Below, piece by piece: positions 33,915 through 42,874 of a DNA stretch of 64,000 nucleotides; position 1 is the stretch's first letter, and every line of letters begins with the position of its first letter. The stretch is from Desulforamulus hydrothermalis Lam5 = DSM 18033 (lineage in GTDB: Bacteria; Bacillota; Desulfotomaculia; Desulfotomaculales; Desulfotomaculaceae): contig NZ_CAOS01000003.1 in assembly GCF_000315365.1 (NCBI RefSeq), positions 310,001 to 374,000 of the forward strand. The letters are read 5' to 3'. The notes beneath the pieces were generated by a model that was not told the origin of the DNA, made no database searches, and saw only the letters and a program-made list of their open reading frames with translations. The position numbers and the translations under genes were made by a program.

Positions 33915-35030
33915 ATGATCAGTGTGATTATGCCGGTCTATAACGGCGAGGCTTTTTTAGAAGAAACCATACAGAGCGTACTGCAGCAAACCATGCCGGA
34001 TTTTGAATTTATCATTATCAACGATGGCTCCACCGACCGCAGCGAAGAAATTATCCTGTCTTTTAAGGACCCCCGTATTCGCTACTTTAAACAAGCCAAC
34101 AGCGGCCCGGCAGCCGCCAGAAATAAAGGCCTGGACAATATGAAAGGGGATTTCGCGGTAATGCAGGATGCTGATGATATTTCACTGCCCATGCGCTTTG
34201 CAACCCTGCTGCGTCATTTTACCTCCCCCACTGTCGGCATTGTCCACTCTGATGTTTTATTAATTAATGAATATAACAGGCCGCTGGGCTATTGGGCAGC
34301 CGGCAATATTGAGAAAAAACGCATCCTGCGGTTTTTTTTAAAGGTGGGCACCCCTTTTAATAATAACAGCCTGATGATACGCCGGGAGGCCCTGCAGGGC
34401 ATCAGGCAGGATGTCTCCCTGCCTTTAAGTGAAGACACCGACATGATTTGGCAGGTAGCCAGGCATTGGGAAGCCGTCCATGTTCCCGAACCCCTGTTGC
34501 TGTACCGTCGTCATACAACCAATCTTACCAATACGAAAGACTATCATGTTTTGTTTGCTCATGTACACAAATTTCTTAACAGTTGTTCCCTGGAAGAATT
34601 AATTCCCGAGTTGAATTGGCAGGCAGCGGATGACGCCGTTAACCGGGCCCGGGCTTGTGCCATTATTGCTTTATTTCTGTTGCGCCGGGGCATGCTGCCG
34701 GATTGCCTGAGCTGGTATAATAAGGCACAATCGCTGGCTAAACAGAACGGCGAATTATTGGTTGATGCCATCGGTTTTATCATCAAGGGCGACTATTTGC
34801 AAGCCGCCCAAATCCTCTGCCAGGGTGATGCAGGAGATCCGGTGGTGTTAAACTATCTTGGCGAGTGTTTAGCCCTGACCGGAAATACTAAGGAAGCCCA
34901 GAAACATTTTCTTAAGGCTTTACAATTAAAACCAGATTATGAGGAACCCTTAAGCAACTTAAAAGGATTGTTGGGATTAAGACGGACAGCCTTCATTGAC
35001 CGGAGCTGGACGAAATTTCATCTGGCCTAG
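33915..35030 (+). CDS. Glycosyltransferase family 2 with C-terminal TPR motif
   Basis: 371 aa after AAAGGAGACTGCCAA. GT-A domain with ISVIMPVYNGEAFLEETI, FIIINDGSTDRSEE and the DxD-type QDADD. A single clear TPR near the C-terminus (LGECLALTGNTKEAQKHFL). It follows the GT4 gene by 24 bp, completing a four-gene glycosyltransferase run. Confidence 0.85.
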   Translation: MISVIMPVYNGEAFLEETIQSVLQQTMPDFEFIIINDGSTDRSEEIILSFKDPRIRYFKQANSGPAAARNKGLDNMKGDFAVMQDADDISLPMRFATLLRHFTSPTVGIVHSDVLLINEYNRPLGYWAAGNIEKKRILRFFLKVGTPFNNNSLMIRREALQGIRQDVSLPLSEDTDMIWQVARHWEAVHVPEPLLLYRRHTTNLTNTKDYHVLFAHVHKFLNSCSLEELIPELNWQAADDAVNRARACAIIALFLLRRGMLPDCLSWYNKAQSLAKQNGELLVDAIGFIIKGDYLQAAQILCQGDAGDPVVLNYLGECLALTGNTKEAQKHFLKALQLKPDYEEPLSNLKGLLGLRRTAFIDRSWTKFHLA

Positions 35031-35071
35031 TTTTGGCTGTCTTAAAGGGTCTTCCTATACCGAAAAAAAAA

Positions 35072-35104
35072 CATCCCGTTTCACTGGCTAAGTGGGACGG
35101 GATG
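35072..35104 (-). terminator. Intrinsic terminator, mainly for the methyltransferase
   Basis: CATCCCGT/ACGGGATG stem with inner CACT/AGTG; eight T follow on the minus strand. It may also stop the convergent glycosyltransferase transcript. Confidence 0.85.
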
Positions 35105-35141
35105 CTTGCTTTGGTTGCAAAACAGGGAAAACTTTTGGCCC

Positions 35142-35960
35142 CTATTTTATCTTGATCCAGAAGGAGCTGCCGTGGGTTTCCACACCGTTCATGGCAGTAT
35201 CTTGCCATATGGGAGCTAAAATATCATTTAGTTCCGGTTGACAAGAAATATAATAATTGGGCAGGATGATTTCAAACTTGCCGCCCTCCGCCAATAAATA
35301 GCAGGCCAGCAGATATTGCTCGTTGTAAAACCGCTGGCCCCATACCGGCGGATAGTCAAAGGGCAGCAAAATATCATGAAATTCCACCAAAACTCCGGGC
35401 TTCAGCCGGGGTAAAATTTCTAAGAAAACCACTGTGGCATCGGTGTTGGTGAACGCCCGGTGAGAATGATCCACAAACAATACATCGCCTGCCGCCAGGT
35501 CCTGAAAAAGGGTTAAATCTGTATCCTCCACCGGTTGCCGGACCACCTGATCGCAGATAGCATCAATTTCTGCCCTGGGCTGCGGGTCCACTGAAGTAAT
35601 GCTGGTTCGCAGCCCCTGGTCTTTAATGGCCCGGCGGGCAAATTTAGTGGAATTACCTGAACCTATTTCAATATAACGGCGGGGGTTATGCAGGGCTAAC
35701 ATGCCGTAAAGCGCCAACGCATCCAACCCGGGCAGCCAGCCGTTGATCCAGGCCGGTTCTGGATTGCCGGGTCCGGGCGGGATTTGAGGAATGCGGCTGA
35801 AAGCCTCCTGATAGGGCAAAAAACTCTTTAAATACTGCCGGTAGACCGGCTCAGACCGGCTGATGACGGTTGTCAGCTCAGGATGGGGCGGCTTGCCGTA
35901 ACCATATCGCGGTTGTGGTTTTACCGGGTAATCCAAAAAAATAATTTGGCCGTTTTTCAT
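35142..35960 (-). CDS. Class I SAM-dependent methyltransferase
   Basis: 272 aa after GGAGGAAATT. The Rossmann SAM-binding motif is YIEIGSGNSTKFA (about residues 106-118), followed by SVDPQPR and the DVLFVDHSHR acidic loop; FHDI follows. This fits the Methyltransf_24-type group found among O-methyltransferases acting on sugars. Convergent with the glycosyltransferase run; methylation of the surface glycan is inferred from place only. Confidence 0.82.
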   Translation of the reverse strand: MKNGQIIFLDYPVKPQPRYGYGKPPHPELTTVISRSEPVYRQYLKSFLPYQEAFSRIPQIPPGPGNPEPAWINGWLPGLDALALYGMLALHNPRRYIEIGSGNSTKFARRAIKDQGLRTSITSVDPQPRAEIDAICDQVVRQPVEDTDLTLFQDLAAGDVLFVDHSHRAFTNTDATVVFLEILPRLKPGVLVEFHDILLPFDYPPVWGQRFYNEQYLLACYLLAEGGKFEIILPNYYISCQPELNDILAPIWQDTAMNGVETHGSSFWIKIK

Positions 35961-36044
35961 AATTTCCTCCGGATCATCAGCAGGTTAATGCTGTTATATT
36001 TATTAGGCAATCAAAAATTTGCGGCACACTGCGCCGTCTGTTTT

Positions 36045-36524
36045 TTATTTAAAGAAAATAAAGGGCCAGGGCACAGGCGGGGGATTTCGCTTGGCAGGGG
36101 CAACCGGCACCGGCTGCGGTGCGGCTGCTTCTGAGTCGGGCTGCTTTTGTACCGGTAACGTATGGATAACCGTGCGCCGGCGTATCCTTTGACCGGCCAC
36201 CACGCTCACCAAAGCAAGGCTAAGGGCTGCCACGCCACCCCCAACCACTAATAAAGTCTTGGGTTTGCCCAGTTTGCTTTTAAATTGTGTAAATACTTGG
36301 CTTAACGGCTTATACTCCTGCAGCATCTTTTCAAATTCCTGCAGCCAATAATCCATACCGTCGTTATTTAAGTTAACATCCTCCCGGATATCGCCGGCTT
36401 CCGAGTTTGCGCCGGCCTGCTCCGGCAATTGTTCCCGTGCTTCTGCCGTTTCCCGGCCAACCTGTGCCGGTTCATCAGTCAGCTCATACTTCTCCCGGCC
36501 GGCACTGCTTGTTGTTTCTTCCAT
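36045..36524 (-). CDS. Single-pass membrane protein with acidic N-terminus
   Basis: 159 aa starting M-E-E-T-T-S after GGGGTGA; an ATG 11 codons upstream is less well placed. The first 90 residues are acidic and low in complexity. A predicted membrane segment (LLVVGGGVAALSLALVSVVA, about residues 93-112) is followed by RIRRR and a Pro/Ala-rich tail ending PPPVPWPFIFFK. By charge the acidic part should be on the outside only if insertion is reversed; the Arg cluster suggests the C-terminus is cytosolic. Function unknown. Confidence 0.65.
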   Translation of the reverse strand: MEETTSSAGREKYELTDEPAQVGRETAEAREQLPEQAGANSEAGDIREDVNLNNDGMDYWLQEFEKMLQEYKPLSQVFTQFKSKLGKPKTLLVVGGGVAALSLALVSVVAGQRIRRRTVIHTLPVQKQPDSEAAAPQPVPVAPAKRNPPPVPWPFIFFK

Positions 36525-36645
36525 AAAATCACCCCGACCTTCCTTCATGCTCAACATGGCTTGGTTGAAGCCAACCTTTCATTGGTTGTTAACATTTTAT
36601 CGGCCGGGACACTAATGGGTGATAATTAACCGACAGCCAATTTTT

Positions 36646-37731
36646 TCATATTAATAATTTTTTCAGTGCTTCTCTGTACCTGGGGTTTGGCCATTGTCCA
36701 TACAGCTTTGCCCATATTTTTTTAGCCTGATCAAGCTTACCGGCTTGCTGGTAAGCAAAACCAAGATCGAACATCACCTGATGATAAAGCTCTGTATCAA
36801 AGGCTTGGTTATCCTGTTCATAGGTTTGCTGCAAGAAAACAAAATCCTCAATGGCCTGTTCAATTGAAAGGGCCACATCTTCCGGCACCTTGTAGTAATA
36901 TAGGTAAGCTCGCAAATACCGCAGCCTGAGATTGCCCGGTTCTTCCTGTAGAGCGCTGTTGACCAGTTGCAGCCCATGGACGGAACGGCGAAGAAATTCG
37001 TCTTGACTGTCGCCGGTGCTTGCCTCAAGAATCAGACAGGCTCCGTAATAAGCCCGGGCCAGGTTGTTTTGGGGATGCTCCCGGTAGATTGCTTCCCACA
37101 ACGCAAGGGCGCTTGGTAAAGCCCCCGGGTCACCTCCCAGAGCCAAATCATATAAATGAAAGCCGGCCAGAAATTGATCTTGATCAGGCAGTGATTTTTC
37201 ATTTTGTTTACCGGTTGCTTCCCATACTTGTTCATTAATATCTACATTATTTTGCTCCCAATCTTGTACCTCGTCTGGTTCTTCACTTGGCGCCCAATTT
37301 TTTGTCTCATCTTGTTCATCCCTTTTCTCCCAGTCAGCCGGCTCTTCCTCCTGCAGCCAATCACCGGTCAGGTCTGCTACATGGTCATCCGACAAAAAAT
37401 CACTCCCTGCTTGATCTGCCGGCTGCCAGGGATTCTCCTCCGGCTCCCATGACTCTTGAGGACAACCTGCATCCTGAGCTTCTTTTTTCTCCCCGGCCGG
37501 TGCGGTGCCTTTGATAATTTCGTTTACAGCATCCCACAGGGCACTGAGATGTGAACCCGGGCCTTTTTTTACTACCGCCGGATATTTTGTTATTTGTTGC
37601 TCGCTTACCTGCCGGTTGCCCTCGGAACCTTCCGATGAGGTTGTGTGTTGTTGGCAAGCAGCGGTGTTATGAACTTGCAACTGGGGTAAAGCAAAAAATC
37701 GTGGTTTCTTCCACTCATTCATATTAAACAT
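36646..37731 (-). CDS. Acidic low-complexity protein with C-terminal TPR region
   Basis: 361 aa; ATG preceded by GGGGGAAAAGAA (an ATG three codons in is an alternative). Residues 80-190 are rich in Asp, Glu, Trp and Gln (for example EEEPADWEKRDEQDETKNW). The C-terminal 170 residues look like TPR helices: LARAYYGACLILEASTGDSQ and FDLGFAYQQAGKLDQAKKIW. It lies upstream of the 159-aa membrane protein on the same strand with a 120-bp gap. Probably a scaffold; possible link to spore-coat assembly is by location only. Confidence 0.7.
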   Translation of the reverse strand: MFNMNEWKKPRFFALPQLQVHNTAACQQHTTSSEGSEGNRQVSEQQITKYPAVVKKGPGSHLSALWDAVNEIIKGTAPAGEKKEAQDAGCPQESWEPEENPWQPADQAGSDFLSDDHVADLTGDWLQEEEPADWEKRDEQDETKNWAPSEEPDEVQDWEQNNVDINEQVWEATGKQNEKSLPDQDQFLAGFHLYDLALGGDPGALPSALALWEAIYREHPQNNLARAYYGACLILEASTGDSQDEFLRRSVHGLQLVNSALQEEPGNLRLRYLRAYLYYYKVPEDVALSIEQAIEDFVFLQQTYEQDNQAFDTELYHQVMFDLGFAYQQAGKLDQAKKIWAKLYGQWPNPRYREALKKLLI

Positions 37732-37901
37732 TTCTTTTCCCCCTCGTCCGGTACAAAAAATTGCATTTTGTCAACACTTTACCAGATATTTTATAAAAAC
37801 AATTCTTCCGGCGTGCCTGTACATACAAAAAGAAAAGCCCAAATAAGGGCTTACGTTTGTAGGCAAAGATAACTGTCAACTGCAGCGTCAACAACGCCCT
37901 A

Positions 37902-38081
37902 TTATTTTTTATAGTTAACAACCGAGCGGATAAACTTTTGAACCGCTTTTGTATTTTCAGTTAATGGATAATTTTGCTTCTTATTTTCTTTTATCTCCTT
38001 TATCAGTTCAGCCAAGCCAGGCAGGTCGGCAACATGATATTTATGGAAAAAAATGGTTTTTAATAAATCTTTTTGACTCAT
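37902..38081 (-). CDS. Small unknown protein
   Basis: 59 aa. The ATG follows AAAGGAGGAGGTGTTTTG, a very strong ribosome site. Sequence is Lys-rich and helical (LPGLAELIKEIKENKKQNYP). Divergent from the Cys-rich coat-like gene across about 165 bp of AT-rich sequence, so the two may be expressed together in sporulation. No family recognised. Confidence 0.65.
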   Translation of the reverse strand: MSQKDLLKTIFFHKYHVADLPGLAELIKEIKENKKQNYPLTENTKAVQKFIRSVVNYKK

Positions 38082-38246
38082 CAAAACACCTCCTCCTTTC
38101 TGTAGCCTATGTAAATTAACCGGTAAGTGTTACCATTAAATAAAATATACAATTTTATGTAACACATTGGTAAAAATTACAATATTATGCAATAGAGGCC
38201 GGCTATTATTGTGCAGCCTTAATTATCATTATTAAGGAGGGTCTAT

Positions 38247-39011
38247 ATGACTAAAGAAATGCAGGATGACCGATTTAAGCCCAAATGCCCCCCTGCGCCT
38301 GTAGACATCTGTGTGCCGGTGGTATTTGCCGTTGACGATGAAACCGGCCATAACGCTTTTGTAGACACCAATATATTCGTGTTTCCTTCCAATATCTGCC
38401 GGGTTGAATGCGAAAACATAGAAATCACGGGTCGTACCATTACCTTTAATTGTGACAGGTTGTTATTGTGTGTGGACTATATTTTATGCCTGAAATTCTT
38501 CCCCAAGGTGGGGTCTCCTTACTGCCAAAGCTTTCCGGGCTGCTTTGCCAAGGAAATCAAATTTAATGAATTTACTGCAGCCATCCACCACCGACACCGG
38601 CTTACCCAGAAAGAATTCAGCGAAGCCCAGGGAGTTTGTGTGGAGGTAGAAGTGGTACCCGGCCACCGGGGATGTTTTAACCGGTTATTTAACTTAACAA
38701 AGATAGATCCTTGCCTGACGCTGATTATCAACTTTATTAGGTTTAACATTAGGGTTAAACTGTTTCAAGAACGAAATATCATTGTGCATGCCATTGTGGG
38801 CAAACCTGCCGTGCGCCTGCCAAAAGTTGTGGAAAGCTGCTGCAGCTGCAGATTTAATAATTTAATTAATAAAAAAGATATTACCCAGCCCAATGATTCT
38901 GGCGTTCTGCCCGCCGCAGTTGAATCTGCCTTGTTGCCGGACATTGAGAAATATAAGCTGAAAGCCCTGGAAGATTTTCAAAGAGAACTGCAAAACGAAA
39001 CAGTATTTTAA
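38247..39011 (+). CDS. Cys-rich protein, distant coat-like
   Basis: 254 aa after AAGGAGGGTCTAT. No signal peptide. Rich in Cys and beta-prone segments: CPPAPVDICVPVVFAVDDETG near the N-terminus, VECENIEITG, ESCCSC near residue 195. The PVVFA opening followed by a beta-strand series recalls the three CsxC-like proteins (PVVLAEL), but the CGDIRH block is absent. Probably another spore-surface structural protein; confidence in that role is moderate. Confidence 0.65.
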   Translation: MTKEMQDDRFKPKCPPAPVDICVPVVFAVDDETGHNAFVDTNIFVFPSNICRVECENIEITGRTITFNCDRLLLCVDYILCLKFFPKVGSPYCQSFPGCFAKEIKFNEFTAAIHHRHRLTQKEFSEAQGVCVEVEVVPGHRGCFNRLFNLTKIDPCLTLIINFIRFNIRVKLFQERNIIVHAIVGKPAVRLPKVVESCCSCRFNNLINKKDITQPNDSGVLPAAVESALLPDIEKYKLKALEDFQRELQNETVF

Positions 39012-39044
39012 GTAAGGTACTGACTCATATCCAAATTTGGACTT

Positions 39045-39066
39045 GGCGCAACCTTGCGGTTGCGCC
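39045..39066 (+). terminator. Hairpin left of repeat element B
   Basis: GGCGCAACC / GGTTGCGCC stem, 34 bp after the coat-like gene. A near-copy lies on the other side of the element at 39183-39202. Confidence 0.6.
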
Positions 39067-39067
39067 C

Positions 39068-39181
39068 CAGAGTGTCGACTAACATTATCGGTGGTTTATG
39101 AACCTCTTTGGCTCCGGTTTACGCACCGACAGGAGATCATAAAACCACCTCGCTTTGTTTTACATTCTTTGCTACCGTCTG
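39068..39181 (+). repeat. Terminator-associated repeat, copy B (114 bp, minimal form)
   Basis: Starts CAGAGTGTCGACTAAC and ends GCTACCGTCTG. Inside are CGGTGGTTTATGAACC, GGCTCCGGTTTACGC and, from the opposite arm, GATCATAAAACCACC. It equals the two ends of the 266-bp copy C joined without the centre, as expected for an internally deleted, non-autonomous (MITE-like) form. Confidence 0.75.
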
Positions 39182-39182
39182 T

Positions 39183-39202
39183 GGCGCAACCTTGGTTGCG
39201 CC
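39183..39202 (+). terminator. Hairpin right of repeat element B
   Basis: GGCGCAACCTTGGTTGCGCC, a shortened duplicate of the hairpin at 39045-39066. Confidence 0.6.
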
Positions 39203-39463
39203 CCCCTGCCTTTGTCTTTAATCTTTGCCTGGGGCGCTGTACCAACCTGCGGTGCTTATACATGAAAACAAAATGTCCTCCCTGGCTTTTTGGCAAAAGG
39301 GAGGTAAACAACCGGGAGAAAAATACCTGTTACAACCGGCCTGCCTCCGAAATTAATTCCGGAGGGTTTTTTCAGCCCGGCAATCTTTACTAAAAGGGAA
39401 TTTTGTAGTTTAATGTAATTATTTATTAAGGACAAATGTTCATGTACATAGGAGGCCTTTTTT
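39203..39463 (+). other. Leader region of thrC
   Basis: No gene. Contains a CCTCCCT/AGGGAGG hairpin (about 39273-39305) and then the intrinsic terminator at 39344-39372, about 90 bp before thrC. This could be an attenuator, but I see no T-box sequence and no known riboswitch. Confidence 0.4.
39344..39372 (+). terminator. Intrinsic terminator upstream of thrC
   Basis: CCTCCG, 10-nt loop, CGGAGG, then GTTTTTT. Confidence 0.75.
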
Positions 39464-40966
39464 ATGAAGTATGAAAGCACACGTGGCAACGCACCTGCTC
39501 TGGCTGCCGCTGAAGCAATTAAAATGGGCATCGCACCCGATGGCGGCTTGTTTGTACCGGTAGAAAGGGTTACCTTAACAGAGGAGCAACTGCTATCATT
39601 AAGCTCTCTCCCTTATACCGAGAGGGCGGTAGCAATTTTACAACCTTTTCTGACTGATTTTAGCAATGAAGAATTACTTCATTGTGTTGAAGCCGCTTAC
39701 GGCGGCGATAAATTTGATGTGCCCGAAGTGGCGCCGGTAAGATCCCTCACGCCTGATACCTCTGTACTGGAACTGTGGCACGGACCTACCTGTGCTTTTA
39801 AGGATATGGCTCTGCAAATCCTGCCGCAGTTTTTAGTTAAAGCTATGGAAAAGACCGGAGAAACTGCCGAAATAATTATTTTGGTAGCTACTTCCGGTGA
39901 TACCGGCAAAGCTGCCCTGGAAGGTTTTGCAGATGTGCCCGGCACCGGCATTGTTGTTTTCTTCCCGGAGCAAGGAGTCAGTGAAGTGCAAAGGCTGCAA
40001 ATGGTGACCCAAACGGGAGGCAATGTTCATGTGATAGGTGTACGGGGCAACTTTGATGATGCTCAAAGCGGTGTAAAGCAGGTTTTCGGTGATCAAGAAC
40101 TGGCTCTGCTTTTAGCAGGTAAAGGCTACCGCCTTTCCTCTGCCAACTCCATCAACTGGGGCCGGCTGGTACCCCAAATTGTTTATTATTTTTCTGCCTA
40201 TGCTGATTTGCTTAAGGAAGGAAGAATAAGGGCGGGGGAAAAAATTAACTTTGTCGTGCCCACAGGTAATTTTGGCAATATCTTAGCCGGTTTTTATGCC
40301 AAAACCATGGGCTTACCCATTAACAAATTAATTTGTGCCGCCAACGCCAACAATGTGTTAACAGATTTTATCCAAACCGGGTCCTATGATCGCAACCGGC
40401 AATTTCTCAAAACCCTGTCCCCTTCTATGGATATTTTAATCTCCAGCAACTTGGAGCGGCTGCTGTACGAATTAACCGGCCGGCAGGCTGCTAAAATCAA
40501 CCTCTGGATGAATCAACTGAAGACCCAGGGAAGCTACGTTGTTGATCAAGACACCCTTGATAAAGTGCAAAGCCATTTCTGGTCAGATTTTGCCGATGAT
40601 CAGGAAACTCTTAGCACCATCCGGGAAACCTGGCAGCAGCACCGCTACCTGCTGGATACTCACACCGCCGTAGCTGTAAGGGTTTTGGAAAAATACCGTC
40701 AAGCCACCGGCGATGCTACTTACAGCGTGGTTGCTGCCACCGCCAGTCCCTTTAAATTTAACGGCAGCGTAGCCGGCGCTCTGCTGGGAGAAGCCGGTAT
40801 TGCCGGCAAGAGTGAATTTGAATTGCTTGATACCCTGTCCTTTTACACCGGCTGGCCTATTCCCAAGGGATTGCGTAACCTGGACAAACGACCGGTTCTA
40901 CACCGGGCCGTAACTGACAGAGATAAAATTAATGAAGCTGTCAGATCTGTCCTACTGGCCAGGTAG
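39464..40966 (+). CDS. thrC: Threonine synthase
   Basis: 500 aa after AGGAGGCCTTTTTT. Converts O-phosphohomoserine to threonine with PLP. The Schiff-base lysine is in GPTCAFKDMALQ (Lys113), with SGDTGKAALEGF for phosphate binding near residue 147. The N-terminal MKYESTRGNAPALAAAEAI and the length of 500 aa match the longer yeast/E. coli-type ThrC. Monocistronic, ended by a strong terminator. Confidence 0.95.
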   Translation: MKYESTRGNAPALAAAEAIKMGIAPDGGLFVPVERVTLTEEQLLSLSSLPYTERAVAILQPFLTDFSNEELLHCVEAAYGGDKFDVPEVAPVRSLTPDTSVLELWHGPTCAFKDMALQILPQFLVKAMEKTGETAEIIILVATSGDTGKAALEGFADVPGTGIVVFFPEQGVSEVQRLQMVTQTGGNVHVIGVRGNFDDAQSGVKQVFGDQELALLLAGKGYRLSSANSINWGRLVPQIVYYFSAYADLLKEGRIRAGEKINFVVPTGNFGNILAGFYAKTMGLPINKLICAANANNVLTDFIQTGSYDRNRQFLKTLSPSMDILISSNLERLLYELTGRQAAKINLWMNQLKTQGSYVVDQDTLDKVQSHFWSDFADDQETLSTIRETWQQHRYLLDTHTAVAVRVLEKYRQATGDATYSVVAATASPFKFNGSVAGALLGEAGIAGKSEFELLDTLSFYTGWPIPKGLRNLDKRPVLHRAVTDRDKINEAVRSVLLAR

Positions 40967-40976
40967 CATCATAAAA

Positions 40977-41011
40977 ACCGTACCGCATTCATGGCGGTAC
41001 GGTCTTTTTTT
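40977..41011. terminator. Bidirectional intrinsic terminator
   Basis: ACCGTACCGC/GCGGTACGGT perfect 10-bp stem, seven T on the plus side and a T run on the minus side, between convergent thrC and the Na/Pi cotransporter. Confidence 0.9.
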
Positions 41012-41030
41012 GCATGATATATTGCAAAAT

Positions 41031-42686
41031 CTAATTGTAACTTGGTTGCAATTTTTCCTCCGGCCATACACAGGATAGGTCATTAGTAAGAACCGCGGCA
41101 ATATTTTTCATATGCTCGCTGATTTTTAGGTAGCAATCTAGCAAACTCATGTAAATAAAAGTTAAATTATCAGTTTTGATGCCACCCTTTTGTATCCTGG
41201 CTAAGTGACTCATCTGCAAGCGAAATTGCAAATCAACAATTTCCTCCTGTAATATTTTGGCTTTTTCTGCCAATAAACAACTATTTGTAGCCAGGGCCGT
41301 ATTTACTAAATATATCATTTGCACAACCTTTTGGTGCAGGGCAAATATTTCTCGTTGACCCATAGTTGAAAACTCCAGATTTTTCATATTCATACGTTCT
41401 GCCATTCCTATGACATTCCTTTCTACAATATCTCCCACAAACTCGTATTCCCTCACTATATTAAGCAACCCAAGCGTTTTATTGAATTCTTCCCTGGTTA
41501 ACGGTGTTCTCATTAATTTAGTTAAATAATTATTGGTTGCCATCGCCAGCAGATCAACCTTTTCTTCCTCCTCTAATATTTTGTCTGCTTTTTCTTGATC
41601 ATAGCAAGCAAATAAAGTGTAGACAGGCTTAATCATATCAATAACATAATCGGAAATGTTCATAATTTCTTTGCTGGCCATACCAATTGCTAATTCCGGA
41701 CTTGGCAAGAAATTATCTTCTAAGTACTTTGGCTTAATGTGACCGCCCTGGTTCTTATCCGGCAGTACTATTTCAAGAAAATAAGCACAATGTTTTAAGA
41801 AAGGTAAAAACAGCAGGGTAATGACGATATTGAAGAAAGTATGTGTATTTGCTACCTGAAAGCCAGGCGCATCTGTAACATAAACCATCAAGCAAACAAT
41901 TTGTTCCATGAACGGCAAAAAAACAAGAACACCTGTTGTTTTAAATAAAAAATGAGCCAGTGCCACCCGTTGGGACTCTCGACTGGCACCCAGGCTTGAT
42001 AACATAGGGGTAAAAGTGGTTCCTATATTGGCTCCTAACAGCATGTAAACAGCTGTTTCTAAACTAATCATGTGCTGTATGGCCAGCAGCATAATTATAC
42101 CGATAGCAGCCGCGCTGCTGGAAATCAAAAAAGTAAAAACTGCTGCCCCAATAATACCCAGCCAGGGATAACTGCTTATTTGCGTTAATGTTTTGCTTAT
42201 CGTTGGGTCAGTTTTTAACGGGCTCATAGTGTCACACATAATTTTTAAACCAAGGAAAAGTATGCCAAAGCCAATCAAGGCTAAAGCCATTCTTTTTTTG
42301 CGGTTTGATTTAGCCATTATGAACATGAACGAGCCGATAAAAATTACAGGCAAAGATATTTCGGTTGCCTTTAAGGCTATCAGCTGCGCAGTAATAGTAC
42401 TGCCAATATCAGCTCCCAGAACCACCGCCAGCGTTTCCCTTAAACTGATGATGGAAGCACTGGTTAAGCCTATTAGCAAAACTGTAGTAGCTGTACTGCT
42501 TTGAAATAGCAAGGTAATTAAAGTTCCCAACAGCACTCCCACAAACCGATTTTTTGTTAACAGCATAAGTACCTGCCGCAATTTTCTGCCAGCCACTTTT
42601 TGTAAATTCTCTTTCATCAGGGACATACCGTACAACAGCAGCCCCACTCCTCCGATCATATTTAAGACAACCACATTCCAATGCAT
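41031..42686 (-). CDS. Na/Pi cotransporter family protein with PhoU-like domain
   Basis: 551 aa; start M-H-W-N-V-V after GGTGGGGGTGATCTA. N-terminal half has two inverted Na/Pi cotransport repeats with the QSST-type motifs TLLFQSSTATTVLL (about 57-70) and FLISSSAAAIGI (about 190-201). After the last membrane segment (about residue 305) a PhoU-like helical domain extends to the end. Imports or exports phosphate with sodium. Divergent from the amino-acid ABC operon across 188 bp holding a palindrome. Confidence 0.88.
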   Translation of the reverse strand: MHWNVVVLNMIGGVGLLLYGMSLMKENLQKVAGRKLRQVLMLLTKNRFVGVLLGTLITLLFQSSTATTVLLIGLTSASIISLRETLAVVLGADIGSTITAQLIALKATEISLPVIFIGSFMFIMAKSNRKKRMALALIGFGILFLGLKIMCDTMSPLKTDPTISKTLTQISSYPWLGIIGAAVFTFLISSSAAAIGIIMLLAIQHMISLETAVYMLLGANIGTTFTPMLSSLGASRESQRVALAHFLFKTTGVLVFLPFMEQIVCLMVYVTDAPGFQVANTHTFFNIVITLLFLPFLKHCAYFLEIVLPDKNQGGHIKPKYLEDNFLPSPELAIGMASKEIMNISDYVIDMIKPVYTLFACYDQEKADKILEEEEKVDLLAMATNNYLTKLMRTPLTREEFNKTLGLLNIVREYEFVGDIVERNVIGMAERMNMKNLEFSTMGQREIFALHQKVVQMIYLVNTALATNSCLLAEKAKILQEEIVDLQFRLQMSHLARIQKGGIKTDNLTFIYMSLLDCYLKISEHMKNIAAVLTNDLSCVWPEEKLQPSYN

Positions 42687-42744
42687 TAGATCACCCCCAC
42701 CAACCAACTTTAATAAACTTAAGAATAAGCAAATAATTTATTTC

Positions 42745-42761
42745 CTGCAATAATTTTGCAG
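42745..42761. promoter_or_regulatory. Palindrome in divergent intergenic region
   Basis: CTGCAA-5 bp-TTGCAG, between the Na/Pi cotransporter and the ABC transporter genes. Possible operator for either gene. Confidence 0.3.
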
Positions 42762-42874
42762 TAAATACTACATTAATTTTTCTCTGCTTATTTTTCATAT
42801 TGACGTTTTTACTTTAGTTAGTTAAAATATCAAAGAGATATTAATTTAATACATAGCGGGAGGAGAATGGTGAA

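Noticed and set aside
39203-39463. T-box or amino-acid riboswitch before thrC
   Set aside because: There is a terminator and a hairpin but no AGGGTGGNACCGCG T-box sequence and no other riboswitch core that I know.
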